Shown here in pieces: positions 1 through 14,929 of a stretch of DNA of 64,000 bases (positions are counted from its first letter, which is position 1; every line of letters starts with the position of its first letter). The stretch is from NCBI GenBank assembly GCA_003956705.1, contig QZCP01000778.1, positions 252,331-316,330 on the forward strand. Direction: 5' to 3'. Made by a program: the position numbers and the translations under genes. The notes under the pieces were generated by a model. That model did no database searches, had not been told where the DNA came from, and worked only from the letters and a program-made list of their open reading frames with translations. The DNA comes from Brevipalpus yothersi (taxonomy: Eukaryota > Arthropoda > Arachnida > Trombidiformes > Tenuipalpidae).

Positions 1-667
1 CTCGAGCTTCCATGAAATCTGAGCAAGTGAGCCCATATGTAGAAGATAGATCCTTGTCAGAGGAATCATCGGAACGACTAGAGGAGGAGATGGATGAAGA
101 TCTCGTATTATTGCTTAGTGATGAGATTGATATAGAATTGGCCATTGTTGAGGTTGATTTTGATCCAGACCATGGAGAATGATGGACTGGACATGGCGGC
201 GGAAGTGGTGTATTATTACTGTCCGGTGTGGAAGATGTTGATGGTGAAGTTGATGTAGAGGCCATGCCAATGTTGGAATTATCAGCTGAATGTGAGTTAC
301 CTGTAACATTGTAGCCATTTTTTCTTGATTCATTGACAAGTTTCCATGATACAGCTTCCGCTCGATTGGAACGAATTGGTATCATGCCAACTGATTTAAC
401 TTTTAAAGTGATACGAGATGATGATTTGATGAGAGCAATCACTTCTTCGTGTATTGCTTGCTCAATGATTAAGCCATTAACTCGTAATATTTGATCACCA
501 GCCTAGAGGATGAAAGAAAGAAAGAAAGAGAATTTTTTTAGGGAAGTGAATATTGAGCTTAATTCATATCTCTTCATTTGTTTATTCATCCTCTCTTTGA
601 TCAAACATGGAAGAAGCGAAAGAATAAGAAGAAAAGGTATGATAAAAAATAGATCAACTGCGGTTAT

Positions 668-737
<70 letters not shown>

Positions 738-3700
738 ATAGTCTATTCAGGTATGCTTATTATTATCATTATTATCAGTACTAAGCCTCTCCACTATTGA
801 AAATTGAAAATCAAAATCAGTGTGGCAATCGAGATACAACGTATATGCATACCATATTTAAGAAGGAGAACTTCGAGAAATAGTTGCACAGTGTGTGCAT
901 TCATTAATCAGTGGAGAGAACTGAGAATTGAAAATTGAATTAGCTTGCCGTTATTTTCACTTCAATTGAATTGAATTCAGTTCAAAGAGAGAGAAGGTAA
1001 AAAGATAACCAAGATCGACCCAACACAATCAGATCATGATCGATTGAAATTTATATCATTGTTCCTTTCTACTCTTTTCATGTCGACTATTTATATATAC
1101 TCATGAATTCTTTCTTTACATTTTAGGTGATGTTTGCTAATCAAATATAGTTTGGAGAAGAAGAGGTAACTTTCTCTATGATAAAAATAATCAATGATGA
1201 GTGGGAAAGAAGAATAAAGCTTTAATTTCCTTATTTTTCACACAGAAGCTGGAAGCACCAATTTTGACTGATGAGAATGAGAATGGGAACGAATTGAGAA
1301 TCAATTTCAGTCTCGATTTCATTCCCTCTCTCACTTTTTTTCACAGATCTGGAGCATCAAAATCAGATAAATGGAAAAGTTCGACATCCATAGATCATGA
1401 ACAAAAAGAAGCACGTTGATGATGAAAGTGAAACAATCGGTCCTACAGTCTTTTTGAGATCAACATGAAGGACTTTATACATGTATGTGTCTATCTACTA
1501 TACATGAGTCTGCTTCATATGATGATGGAGGAGACCGAAAGACAATCGAGTTTGGCCTTAATAATAATTCTCATTTAGAGCGATACAAAGTAATAAAACA
1601 AAGAGAGGGAGAGAGAGAAGAAATATTGCTCAAAAAATGACCGTCGATACATCGCTTCTCATGATAATATATATAATGACATTTATTGTTTCTGTTGTTG
1701 ATATATAAAATATGATGAGAGTTGATTTTTAGCGTTACTCAAGATCTATTTGCAAGTAGAGCTTATTTGATGAAAGGTCAGCCGTTCATAATGTATAATG
1801 AACTTACTAAAAAGTTTATCAACGATTGAAATGGTCAACTCACAGCTTATATAGAGCAAGATAGCGAAAAAATATGAAACATTTAATTCAGGAAATTATG
1901 ATTATGTTGAAATTTTGAGCCACTATTTGAAAGACTGCTAGTCAAAATGAGATGGATTCAAATAATGATGATGGTTGCTACTGGGATCAATATGATGTTG
2001 ATAAACTTCATTTTGAATTGAGAGAGGAGAAAATTATAGCACCACAAAATGGAAATGAATAATCAAATAGACTGGAGAAAATTAGTTCAATCGGTTTGAG
2101 AATTCCTTTGCAGCATTTGAATTTGTTGAGGGTAAAAAGAAAGTGAAATAGAATTTTTTTCATAAGTCACATGGAAAGAACCGATTTTCAAAGCGATCTC
2201 AAGCAACCACAGAAAAATGGCAAAAAAAACATCTCAACTAGCAGATCAAGTGGAAAGTTTTCAAACTAATCAATTTCTTCAAACGGTTTCATCATTTGGA
2301 AGATAATATATGCAAAACTAATTTAGAAATCTACAGATCAAAAGGTGTTCAGCCAGAAAATATGCTCAAATTAGAGCTCATTATTCTGTGGATTGAATGA
2401 AGGAAATAATTTTCAGTTGTATTCTTTTGAACCAATTTTTGTTGATTTTTAGAAACAAAATTCGAGGAAATATACAGTTATAAGGGATAATTGCTAGCAC
2501 TAATTGTAGATTAGAGGAGAAAAAAGAGCGAAAAACCTTGTCTGACCGAAAACATATTCAACTTATGTGGGATGAATTATATAATGACTCCTCAAATGAG
2601 CATCGAGAAATTAATATTCTTCTGGAAAGCTGATAATTTATGGAAATAAGTCTCCTCTCACTGAGATTTTATTTCAGTAAAATATCGGAAGCAAAAATTT
2701 TGATCTGTTCAAAATGAATACAAGAAAGTTAATATGGAAGTGTAAATGGGGCTTAAATTGCAGATCTCTCTTTTTCTACCGATCCATACACACAATCCGC
2801 CTCAGGTGTTTCCGAGAAGAAAAAAAGATCGGAAAAATAAGAAAATTATACCTCATTCAACCTTATCCAAAGTTCTTTGAGAAACTTTTGATAACAATAA
2901 ATTCAATCCATTGTTTACTATGTAGACAACAGAAAAGATTCAAGTTTTTCTCCTCTTTCAAAGGCTCATCAAATAAGAAGGAGGATTCACGTTATCATGG
3001 CAAAATTTTTCCTCTTCTCTCCTAGAAGATGGAGGCGTCAAAACATTTAACATTGGTTTGAGTAAAGATGATGGAAAAAGTTTCTCAAAGAAAGTGAAAC
3101 TTTCATTGGATAGGTGATACAAGTGAAATATAACTGGACAGACCGGTAATGTGTGTGTATATAATAGAAGGAAAAAGATAAAAGAGAAGTTAAATTGCGA
3201 AGAGAAAAACTGAGATGGGCGAAGATTGAGCATCCCACTCAATTTTGGAGAGAGAATTACAAGTGAGAAGGAAGGAGTTGGGTGAATCTATTCTGATTGT
3301 GAGCAACAATTTCCATTCCACCCGATAATTTAGTTCCAAAATTGCAATTGTTTCGATTTACTTTCACTCTTGTTTAGGCCTCAACTTTGAGTATACAAAA
3401 AGCCGGATAAAGATCCTCTTTTTTCTCTTCATTTCAAGATCAAATTTGAGAGTGGGTTGAAGAAAAAATTGGCCCCTAAAAAACTCAGAGAAGATCAAGA
3501 ATTGAGTAATTCTTGGGGTTCATTGAGATCAAGTGAATGGTAATGATCATCATGCAAAGAAAGATTTATCAAGAGTTTGGCAATGGTTTGATCTGAACGT
3601 TTGAGTATTCACTTGAATAAGTTTACAAACAGTATTGGAAAAAGATCAGTTAAATCAGAAGGGGGAAAAGGGGGAGGCTGAATCAGATAGCAGATAGATT

Positions 3701-6671
3701 CCGATTGTAATGCCGTTGAAGGTGGGAGGTGGAGGTGGAAGAGATGGATCAACGAATTTCAGGGAAAAATACGTATCGAAAGAGGCGATTAGTATGCTCT
3801 GGTGGGCTCAGATCATTTGCACTTTTGAGGAGGAAAAAAAGCTAAGAAACTCTTGGTACATCTTTTCTCAGCAGAATGTAACAATATAGCACTGAATAGC
3901 AACAAAATTCATCCATTTAATTCAGCTATACATGAGTAAAATTAAACGCAAATGATTATCAGAACCAACATACAGTTGTAAATGAAATTGCATCAAGTCC
4001 AAGAATGAAATGAAACTCATCAATCTGGTTCAAGATCGAAGTATCAGATTATATTTTGGACAAACTTGAAAGCATGATCATAAAAGAAGAGAAGTAATCA
4101 AGTCTATCGAATTATTTTTGGGACTCATTCATTGAAGCCTCAGGTGTATAGTAAGAAGCTATAGATTGGAAGGCTTGTGAAAATGAATAAGCTTCAAAGG
4201 CTAGTCGGCGGGTTGAAAAAGATGATCATTTGTCATATCAGAGGCTTAAGAAGAAGATGAGAGAGGCGAGAATACTGTTAAAATTTGGAATAATGTGAAA
4301 GCTATAAGAAAATAATTCTACTACTATTCTGAAATGGAAAAGGAATTGAGTCAAAGTAAAATGAAAGGTGTATGAGTGTGCCTCTATCATATATTCTAGT
4401 TGATGGGAATAGAAGAGCTCACACTCGAGTATAAAGTGTGAATGTGGTTGAAGTGTGATGTCAATTTTGATTTCTTAGCCAAAAAAGAATCGATACTAGT
4501 GAGCTCAATCCTTACACTGTGAATTGCGGTCAACAAATGCTGATAATAACAGGGAAAAGATGGAGATCAAATTGAAGAGGATTTAAGTAGGGTTATAGCA
4601 CGCAAAGGTGCAACTTTGGGGCTGTTTGGCGGTCAATGTATGCCATTGGGATGAGAGAGAATCCCAAAAAGATGGTCCATCTCTCAATGATCATTGAGGG
4701 TGGTAGAAAGATGTATAAAGAATAAGCTTGAATCCATATAATATATATATAAAAATATGATTGAGATGTACAGCAACAATTACCTTCAATCCTTCTTTTT
4801 GAGCCTCCGATCCTGGATGAACTTCGGAGACGAATATTCCGGTTCCATGTTCCCAGCCTGAATAAGAAACGAAGAGAGAACAGGTCATGATGATGGAGAA
4901 AATCATGGGTTATAAAGTGTGAAAAAATATAAAAAAAATTCAATAATAAGAATTGAGTTATATCAAAAAAAATTAAACAAGATAATGATATTCTCTATAC
5001 CAGATTGTTATCTCTCATATATACACTTGAATCGGAGGAAAGATGAGCTGACCAAGTTTCGGGAAAAAAATTATCAAAACTTGCTCCAGAAGCCCAAAAA
5101 AATCAAGACTGATAAGTAGCTAGGGTTTCAATCCTCTCAGATTATCAAATGATACTCTCTCTATATCCAGGTTGAAGCTATCTTCTTCTTATTTTACGGG
5201 AAAATTTTGCTTTGAAAAATAGATCAAACTTGATCCATGTTACACATATTCTAGCCTTTTGCTCAGTTCATCATTGAAAACTATTTCGTAAACCTTCTCA
5301 ATTTAAACCTGGGAAGATCATTTATTCACGCTGATGGTCACTTTGCAAGCCATTTCAGCCAAAGGGAATTCCAGTAGGAAAAATTTGAGCTTAATGATAA
5401 AATTTGAATGTTTCAGCCAAGTTGTAGCGTTAAATTGCAATAATAGCTCTACCAAGTAGCTCAACTTGTTCCATAGATGAGAAAGAACTTAAAAGTTTCA
5501 GAGAGAAAGTTTTTCCACATCATGATTCTCATTCTAAGTTCTTGAACAATTCTTTCAGTATCATTTCCATGGCAAAAACTTTCCAACTTGTATATAAGTG
5601 AGAAGAGAAGCTCACAAAGTAATAAAACTCCTATATTTCATCAAATCTGATATGAACTACTTCATCTCGTGATAAGAATGTACATTTACCAGGATCAAAG
5701 TGAATGCTTCCTGATGCTCGGATTAGAACTTCATCAGTCGATAATAGTCGATTAAAATCATCTAATCATAATTAAATTCCTTTCAATCCGATTGTGAACT
5801 TCACCTTCATAGATGAGAAAATCGAAACTTGTAGCTACCGACAAAATGAAGATTAAGTTATAATGAGTATATTCTTTTTACCATAAAAGTTTCCCTAATG
5901 TTGTTCCAAAAAAAGAATAAGAAAAAAAAATTCAACCTTGATTGAGATATAATTGAAATCCAAAGCACGGAGATTTGGAACCTCTCAAGTCAATACTGAA
6001 TGCGTAGAGAGCTTTTCGCAAAATAAGCTCCATGAAATGGTAATTAGCACTTAAGTGTTTTCGAAATCTTGCAAGTAGCTACTGATATTCCAAGAATCAT
6101 TCCATGGTTAATAATTCTTACCCCCTCTGATTGAGAAGCCAAGCGGCGAATTTCCAACTCGATGTAGTTTAACAAGGCGAGTATCCATTTCCAATTGAGA
6201 TGAGGAAAGATTTTTATTATCATTACCATTGATACGATTTCGACCTCCAATGTCCAAATTATCACATGTATAATGTCTTGGTTCGATATTATTATTATTA
6301 TTATTATTAACACTGACCGTAGTATGCTTAGGATTATCATTTGTCATACTAGACTGGCGATTTCCGTTCATCACAGTCACTTGATGTCCATTGCTTATTG
6401 AACGATGATGATGGCTGTGTCCATTCATTTGGTTTAGTGTTTCACTTCCCGAATGATATCTGGACATATTGTATACACTTTCCGAATTATTTGATGATGA
6501 TACCGATGTGAGACCAGGAGAATGATGATGGTGATGATGGTGATGGTGATGTCCATTGATTGTTGCCGTTTTAGGTCCATTCACCGTGGTATTCGAACCG
6601 GAGTGACGATGGTGATGATTTGTGCCATTGGTTGAAGTTCCATTGGTGCTGATCATCATACAACTTGACAT
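1..6671 (-). CDS. PDZ scaffold protein of the harmonin/whirlin/dyschronic family, 5' part (partial)
   Basis: Three exons on the minus strand: 6671-6122, 4857-4784 and 502 to beyond base 1; codon phase agrees at both junctions (GGG-G|GC and AAG|GCT) with GT/AG ends. About residues 1-163 are low complexity: Thr/Asn/Gly/His/Ser-rich, with ten consecutive His and an Asn run. A PDZ domain follows at about 165-248: RLVKLHRVGNSPLGFSIRGG, then GWEHGTGIFVSEVHPGSEAQ, then AGDQILRVNG and HEEVIALIK, ending VKSVGMIPIRS. The HEEVI...VGMIPIRS end is typical of PDZ1 in harmonin, whirlin and fly dyschronic, scaffolds of sensory cells and channel complexes. A Ser/Thr/Pro-rich linker then runs off the left edge, so later PDZ domains would lie outside. 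I chose the Met at 6671 because the frame upstream (to 6782) is Ile/Leu-rich and looks like leader; upstream coding exons are possible. Assignment among the three family members is not decided. Confidence 0.8.
503..4783 (-). other. Large intron of the PDZ gene
   Basis: This 4.3 kb intron separates the second and third visible exons, far longer than most introns in the window. It has a (GA)n tract at 672-735 and otherwise AT-rich sequence with no exon I can support on either strand. Short open frames in it (for example 2714-3025) lack codon structure or recognisable motifs. Confidence 0.6.
672..735. repeat. (GA)n microsatellite
   Basis: About 32 uninterrupted GA units inside the large intron of the PDZ gene. 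It creates a false RERERE reading frame on the plus strand. Confidence 0.97.
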
Positions 6672-9600
6672 GATGATTACTTTGATCACCAGTCGAAGTG
6701 TAGGCAATAGTATAAGTATAAAGATCAGATGAATAAGCACAGACACAACGATAAGGTGTATGAATGATCGAAGCTCATTCAATTTTCCTCGTTAATTAGT
6801 ATTCAAATGACTTTTTCACGTATTTATATGGTTGTTTACTTCACTTGGAGGGGGTTAATTAATCAAATTTTTGCTCACTTTCTCTTTATCTACAATCGAT
6901 TATGGTACAGAGAGAAGCGAATAATGAAATGAAATCCACAAGTCAGTCACTGATACTTGTTACTCTAGATGATCGAATCAGTAGTGGTGGTAGTTGTCGT
7001 AGTTTACTTTATCCACACGTCTTTGATCGAATCAAAACTGAATCAATATACATAAAACTGATTGACTTTACGTCAATAAAATCAGTGTTAATTACCAAAC
7101 ATAGTCCATCGAGATGTGATTGACGAAAAACGTGAACTTCTACATCCGAAAATGGTGAAGTTGAATTCGTCTGAACGATAATCGATATCTCTCTCTTGTA
7201 CCACTATCTTAACATTGATAGTGTATCAGCAAAAAAGTGAGCCATCAGGTTTCCAAAATCTAATCAGATGAAGAAATAAAAAGAAGAAGAAGAAGAAGAA
7301 GGAAAAGAAAGAAGGAGAAGAGTGAGAAAATGAATTATCATACCATAAAATGCTTAATTTGTTTCTGTCACCTATGCCCGATCATCTTTTCGCTTCTCTC
7401 TCTCTATCTTTCTCTCTTTGTCTATCAAAAATTGTCTCAATAACTGCAATTCACTCGAGATTGTTGGCCATCAAGTTTTATTGGTGGATTGCTTGATAAG
7501 AGATCAAACTTCCGCCGAATACATGCACTCACACACACACACAAGACAAAAGTTGCTGATTCGTTATGGAAATGGGACGAAAAGATCATCGCAATGGTGT
7601 AATGTCTGATGATTACAAAGCAAGAAAGACGCGGAAAAAGGATTGCATACAGTAAAAGTAAATGCTCATAGTTGAGCTAAGATTGAACAACAACAATTGA
7701 CAATTTTCTTGATCACTCATCCACCTTTTTTCCACAGTTAAAAATGAGTCATACAGAAGAGTGAAAACCTTCACAAGCCATGAATTTGGGAAAATTTTTC
7801 AGATTTTCACTTTCATCGTAAAACAATAAGTGGTCAAAGTCATTATCAGGTAAAAATCTTGTGGGAAAAAGTGTTTCAAGATCCTTTCCCTCTCTTTTAA
7901 GCATGCAAGTCAAAGGTTAGGACCAAAAGAATCAAGAAGACGAATTTGGAGGCAAATGAAAAAGGTAAAAAGATGAAAGCTTATAAAGTTACCATAAGTT
8001 TAATGAGTGTGATTAAGGTGCTCACTGTGGCTTTAGATTGTCCAGTTAACAGGCACAGTTGGGATTCATTAGAAATTTTTGTGACATGTCAACCGTTGTT
8101 AGTATGTGAGATTACTTGCTACTCTCTCTCTCTCCATGATATTCTCTCTTCCTGTCCAGTTAAGTAATCAGGTAGAAGATGAGCGGTCATAGACTAAGCC
8201 ACAAGTATCGTGAGAAGATTCTCATTTCATTTGTTCATCCAAGAGAGAGATAGAAAACTCTAGATCACTCTATTATCATCAAGACAAGTGAGTTTTTTTG
8301 ATTGCCATCGGAAGTACACATGAGAGAGGAGGAAATAGCATCTCATGTTGCCGGGACGATACTGACCTGAGCCATCAGCCTATGTCATCAAGTCTAGAAC
8401 ACACTTTCATACCACTGTGAACTATACACACTCTATACATGATATACACGATATATTACAGATGGAAGAGATACATGTATTTCGCTTTCGGAAGTTACGA
8501 CAAGGTGTGAATGTTCCTATGAGACTGTCAACTCACCAATCATGATTATCTTCCTCTTTACATAGGAAAAACATCTCTTCAGGGAGGAACTTCGCGAAAG
8601 TAATCATATTTTCCGAAGAACTCATCGTTTACTCAAAATTTTCTGAAATAATTTTACCAGTTTTTCTCACGTAACTGTTACTGATAGAGATTCTCGAAGT
8701 ATACCGAGTGCCAGAAATTGAGCAATAAAGTCAGTTCACTCTTCAGAATCTTATGTTAGATGGGTGTGATGAAAATTATAACCAATTGAAATTCAAATCA
8801 GATACTTTTTTTGTCCAACAAAGAGTGAATTTGCAGCAGTCCAATTCAATTTTTAAATATGTATTACTAATAAGGATCGTAAAAAAACAAAAAAAAGGAC
8901 TGGCTTAAAATTATTCTCATCTCTATCTAACTTAAAAAACTTTGGGATGATTCATCCAAATACCTATCCTGTCCCTTTCATCCTCCTCCTTCATCATCAT
9001 TTCTCTCTTCCCATCTTTCGTAACCAAGTCAAGTGTGTGTACATAAACATAAACATAAACAATTTTTGTGAGTATGATGAATATATAAGTAAACTGTGAT
9101 GTTGACCCATTCTCACCGTCTGAGTGGATCATTACACGATTCATATTTTGATGGACTCATATCACTCAAAGAGTGAGGCCTCATAGCATGATGATGATTA
9201 AAAATCATCACCAATGCAGTTTGACCGATGAACACCCTTCTAATTGTGAACATGGATGGACACAATAATAATGCTCATTTGATCATTACATAAGCTGACA
9301 TTTACCACTTACTAGCAAGTGACCTCACTTGGTACCAAAAATGTTACTGCTTGATGGCCACAAGCTGTATCATTCTCCGGGGTGTTCATGTATCTGATCA
9401 AGCTCATGGAGCATATACATCATGATGCTGCAAATGGAATCAGAATGAAGGTAGAGAAGAAGAAAACAGTTAAGTGAAAAAAAAGACTCTCCAAATAAAA
9501 GTGTATCCCAAGTGTATAAAGGCCATCAGTGTGATATAGTCTGAAAATTCGTGATGCTAGCAAGCCAACGAATTTGGAATGATACCAAGTTTATTTTCAT

Positions 9601-11790
9601 CGAATGAACATTTTTTTCGACAGAAAGAGTTAAACAACAGCTAAGAGGGTCAAAAATCAAGCCAAAATTCATTTAAACTTTGAGTGAGAGAGAGAAAGAA
9701 AAAACGATAAACTTATTGCATCCAATGATCATCTCATTGACACCATTGATCACAATCTTGGTGAGAGTAACAATAAATACCTATCATCGCTTGGACTTTC
9801 TGTTAGTAAATTGAAATTGAAATTTGCAATCGAATTCAAAATGATGATCCATAGAAAGAGAGTATACTTTTTATCAATTGAATTATGGTCAAATCATGGC
9901 CGATTCTCACTTTAATTCGATCGTGAGTGAATATTTATTACCGACAATCTAGACACGAACTGAGCTGGTTTACACGATTTCATGCACATCATTGGCCATC
10001 CTCATTAATATCATTCATTGTATTGTAATTGAGTGGTAAATTTTTTCAAATGATGTGGTTGAATGTATTAAAGTAAAAACTTTTCAAAAAGTTCCAAGAG
10101 AGAGAAATATATTCACTATTGCCTCAATTCATGAGAAAGTTTTCGAACCCTATCGTTAAAGACCAGGAAATTCTCCTAGAAAAAAACGTTTACCATTTAT
10201 AAATGCAAGAATCAATGAATACATGGAGAAAAAAATACACCGTTAAGAATATCTGAAACTTGTGAAAGATCCAGACAAAATTAGTCAAGTGAAACTTTTC
10301 TCTCTCCTTCTTTCTAAAAGCAATCGAGTTAACGATAAAACATGGGGGCAAGTGTGAAACTAATCGGTAGAAACAATGTTCTTGTCAACCGAAAATTTTG
10401 CTCCCGTTTTTGACTTTTTTTCACCTCACTTGTTTTTTCTCATCTTTTTCTTTCCTCATCTTTCCTCATCTTTTCCTTTTCTTCTTCTTCTTCTTCCTCT
10501 CCTCACTCTGGCTCTCATCCATTGGCCAAAGTTTGGCTAACCCGAACTCTTTTCAACGATCAACTGGATGATGATCTATCATGTTGTGTTGTAACGTAAC
10601 GTAGGAAGTGGAATGAAGAAGAGAGATGTACATATAGGAAAAGGAGTTAAGTTCTGAATGAGTATGCACCCTTAAATGGTTAAAATCTTCTCATCAGAAC
10701 AACAACATCAACAGCATCAATAGTAACAGTAAGAGGGGAGGAAGAAGAGGTCGGCCAGAATATTTGCTGGGTCGACTATTCCCGGCTTCGTGTGGAAATG
10801 AAAAAGATTTGATCTGATTTTTGACATGTAAACCAAGACGTGTTCACCTAATTTAGCTAATTATTATTTCAATCAATTAACGAAACGATAGTAATGATAC
10901 CAAGTGATGGAATAGTAAGTAGTTAGTAGTGTGAGTGTATGTACAGTGTATGTGTGTGAGCGAAAATAAGTTGTATTTGATTTCATGAATGGTCATCGTG
11001 CAATGCTTGATTTTTCAACAACAATCCACATTCGCACATGTAGATAGATAGAGTATGGTAAGAATGGCAATAGATAGTGATCAGGTCATCTTTTTATGTG
11101 CGAAAAGGAAGAAAGTATCGCTCCATCATCATTATGCAATGAATGATATTGATTGAGATGATCATAATCGTTTTCTCTCTCTCTCTTTCTCTCTTTCTTT
11201 CCATCTTCCACTCTCATTCTGGTATGTTTATAGTGATAGTATTAGTCACCTCGAGCGATTATTACTTGATACATATTACTTGATATGATTCTGGATGATT
11301 TTGATCAAGCTGACCGAAGTGTATGGAGTGTTTTTTTTATGGGTAACTACTGTATATGATGATATACCCTGGAATGGATCATTTTTTATTATTGATTGGT
11401 AATGGAACAAACATTTTTAGCTTTCACATAAATTCATTGCATATCAATTTGATTTAATAACTATTTCATAGCTATGATGCGCCGATTTTTTTTCTCTCTC
11501 TCTCCATCTCTTCTGATCATTTCAATCACTGGGTAGACTGATGGAGTGAAACTGATTTTTTTCCTCTCTACCGGATGTACTCAATATCGACACACACATA
11601 CACTCATACACAAACTCTACCTGCCTTCATTATGATTACCTGATGAGATCTCATCAGAATCTGTTTCATCATAATTAAATAAATGAAATTATTTCAGACT
11701 AAATTAAATCATATGTTTTGAGCTTATAGAGAGGAGGTCCAAAAGAGAGAAACAGAAGAATACATTATCAGTTGTGTTGTATATTGAGAA

Positions 11791-11811
11791 AGAGAGAGAG
11801 AAAGAAAGAAA

Positions 11812-11847
<36 letters not shown>

Positions 11848-11863
11848 AAGTAAGAGAGAGAGA
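11791..11863. repeat. Imperfect (GA)n/(GAAA)n microsatellite
   Basis: GA repeat interrupted by AAAG and TAAG units, in the gene-poor block. Plus-strand translation gives a false Arg/Glu/Lys-rich peptide. Confidence 0.95.
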
Positions 11864-14800
11864 GGAAAAAGATGGGCAGCTTGCAGAGAAACTTCAAACC
11901 GACAAACCTGTCAACGAAATATCGTTCATTATCAATGGAAACACGGAAAACATTCTAAACTATGATGATGATAAACACAATGCATGCTCATGTGAAGTCA
12001 GTCACTCAATTGGTCTCAAAGGTTATTCACTTGGGCTGGATAATTCATTCAAAAGTTCCATGAAAGTCTTTCCTTTCTCTACATTACATATATTTCAAGC
12101 TTCCTCTCACACACACTATATCAAACTAGAGTTTCAATTGTCCTGTCTTGGAAAGTTTCATCGTAATGAAGGGATGATCAGCTACTACTAGAGGTTTGAC
12201 TATCAAGCATCCTTCCTCTCTCTCCTCATCCTATCTTTCATCTTTTCGATTTGTTTCCTCTCATCACAGGTGGAAGAAAAGATTGAAAGGTTGAATAGAA
12301 AAGAGCTGTAAAGAGAGAGAGAGAGAGAGAGGATTCCACTATCGATAAGCTGATTGATTCGCTTATAAAAATCGACTTGTTTTCGGATATTAACTCTCCT
12401 CTCTCTCTCAATATATCCATCTACTGAAGGTCAATCACAACAATAAGAAAGATTGGCTCCAAATTCAATTGGAATCGAAGGGTTTCCTATCCTACTTGTA
12501 CAACTACTACTATTGCCACTTACATTGGCCATCATCAGTGGGATGATATCTGAACCTGACTCCAATGAGGCCAATTTGTCGGAGAATCGAGAAAAGATGG
12601 CCATCAGTTTCAATTTGGCTGAGTAACTGGCCAAAGTGGGCTAGATTTACGGTCAACAATTCGGTTCACATGGCTTGATAGCAAAAGAGAGAAAGAGAGA
12701 GAGAAAAAGAGAGAGAAAGAGAAAGAGGGATGAAACAGGTCAACAAGAGCGAAAAAGATGAAGAGAGATGAGGAAAGAGAAATAGAAAGAGAAAGAGAGA
12801 GAGAAAGGAAGAAGGTAAAAGATGAGCATGAATGAAGATCAAAGATGAAGAAAGGCCTGAACCATCAAATTTTTGGGACAAGTAGAATATATTCTTCATC
12901 ATTTCGATGGTGTATATATATAATAGAACTCATAATTTAATTCAGTTTCGCAATCATATTTTTGAAGAGGCTACTCCTTGTGTTATCATTTTTCTCTATC
13001 ACCATCATCACTCTTGATCAAGCACTGGTGTGGCAAATCGAGCAAATACAGAACTCAATTTTAAATTATATATACATCGTTTTTGGTCAACTGAGATGGG
13101 TTTCTTTACAGTTTGTTAACTTATCAACTTCAAATTCACTTACTCACACTTTTCAATGATGAATATACATGATATCCACTGTCTGGACAAAAGTTTTTAT
13201 ACACAAGAGCAGATGTGAGACAGGTACAAAATCAAAAGTGAATTCTCTTTCTCTCAATTTGTGATGTCAAACTGAAATTAGATCAAATAAGATTCAAATT
13301 AGATTCAAATTTGTGTTTGAGAAAAATTTTTCTTCAAAACTGTCCCAGCAAAAGTGTCCGTGAGACCATAAACTATCATGTACACTCCATCAACAATGTC
13401 AACGACAAACTTGGCAGACAAATACAGTATACATTTCGAGATTGATGGTGAAAAAAGTTCTCATCCACTATTGGTCATTCTCGCTATCTTTAGTTCACTA
13501 TAGTGTAGGTATCAACAATGGGAAAAGAGAGAGAGAGAAACACGAATGAAATGTAACACATAAAAGGTGAAAATGATTTCGACAAGACGAAGAAAAAATG
13601 CGAGTCAAAGTTTCTTTTTCACCTTCTTCTTATTCAGACGATCACACACAAAAAAGCCGATAAAATTCTCTCAACATGAAGGGACTTGACAAAAAGAACC
13701 TACTCTCATAACATTCTTTTCTCTCGTAAGAATTTGAGATGGAATTTCATTCAAAATGATCCTCGTTCTGTAAGAGCTCACAAAATGATCAGGGGACACA
13801 CAGTGAGCCCTAAGTAGAGGGGCGAATTCGAGGCAAAATTGAAAAAGTTTTCGTAGAGGAAGTCGAATGGTCCTTTTTTCCTCTCTCTCTCTCTCTCTCA
13901 ACCGATGGGCCATGTAAGGAGATCGACCGGAGAGAAAAGAATTGTACAGAGAGAAAAGATATTTTTCAAGCGGCCACTCTAGGCCACTCTGGCTGCCTGG
14001 CTGTAGTGAGAAAGGTTCGGACAGATGTTCGAGCATGTAGAATAGTTTTTAGGCTCATGTGGACAGTCTAAGATGTGTACGCCGTTTATAAGGTACACCA
14101 AATAAGTAACTGGATGAATGGTCAAGGGGTCAAGAAAATAGAGAGGAGAGCGTATTTATAAATACAATTCCATAGGCCAATGACAGAAGCGAAAAGAGTG
14201 ATCATCATTACACAGGGTTTGTTGACATCGCGACGAGTAGCAAAACAAAAGTGAAACATTTGCATTATTCAAACTCACCTCTGTTGTGTATGGTGGCTGA
14301 TGATGATCGAAAAAACGGTAAGTTTTTCAGATACACTCACACAATCGAGATATGGCTCTACACACAGGGTTCAATTATTTCGATGATTGAACTGATGATG
14401 ATGATGGAACAGTAATACTGTAAATTATCCGTTATTCGTGATCGGGAAAGAGTGAGAGAGAGAGAGAGATGAAAATTATTCACAATGAAAAACTTTTCCA
14501 CACATAAACAAGCATTGATTATCGACAAACATTTACTGTTTGAGGTCAATTCAATGCAATTGAAGGAAAAAGATGCAGCCAAGATGATGATAACAGTTCT
14601 GACAGACACACAAACACACAGTTTATACAATATTACTCACCACACACATACACCAACAATAATGACAACTGTTGGAAATTGATGGTGATGAAGCTACCAA
14701 ACACTCACACAAATTTAGTCCAAAGTAAGCAATATAATCAAAATAAAAGAAGAACAAGAAGAAGAAATAATAAAACTCAAACTTGCCGAACGAAGTCAGC

Positions 14801-14868
14801 CTCACGAATGTCTCTCTCTTTTTCTCTCTCTCGATTGTCTCTCCCTACAGCCTTTCATCGACTCACTC

Positions 14869-14872
<4 letters not shown>

Positions 14873-14921
<49 letters not shown>
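14873..14921. repeat. (CT)n microsatellite
   Basis: About 24 CT units, continuing as imperfect T/C sequence to about 14940. A second (CT)n cluster follows at 14981-15031. Confidence 0.96.

Positions 14922-14929
<8 letters not shown>

Noticed and set aside
11772..12191. A 139-codon plus-strand frame with an Arg/Glu-rich start.
   Set aside because: The first third is translated (GA)n; the rest has no motif or splice partner.
12431..12634. A 67-codon minus-strand frame of somewhat protein-like composition with a GTAAGT donor inside.
   Set aside because: No acceptor or partner exon in phase was found, and the opposite strand is equally open, so it is probably chance. A PDZ-gene leader exon cannot be excluded.
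13671..14036. A 121-codon minus-strand frame in the gene-poor block.
   Set aside because: It contains translated (CT)n as REREREE and shows no domain, signal peptide or linked exon.
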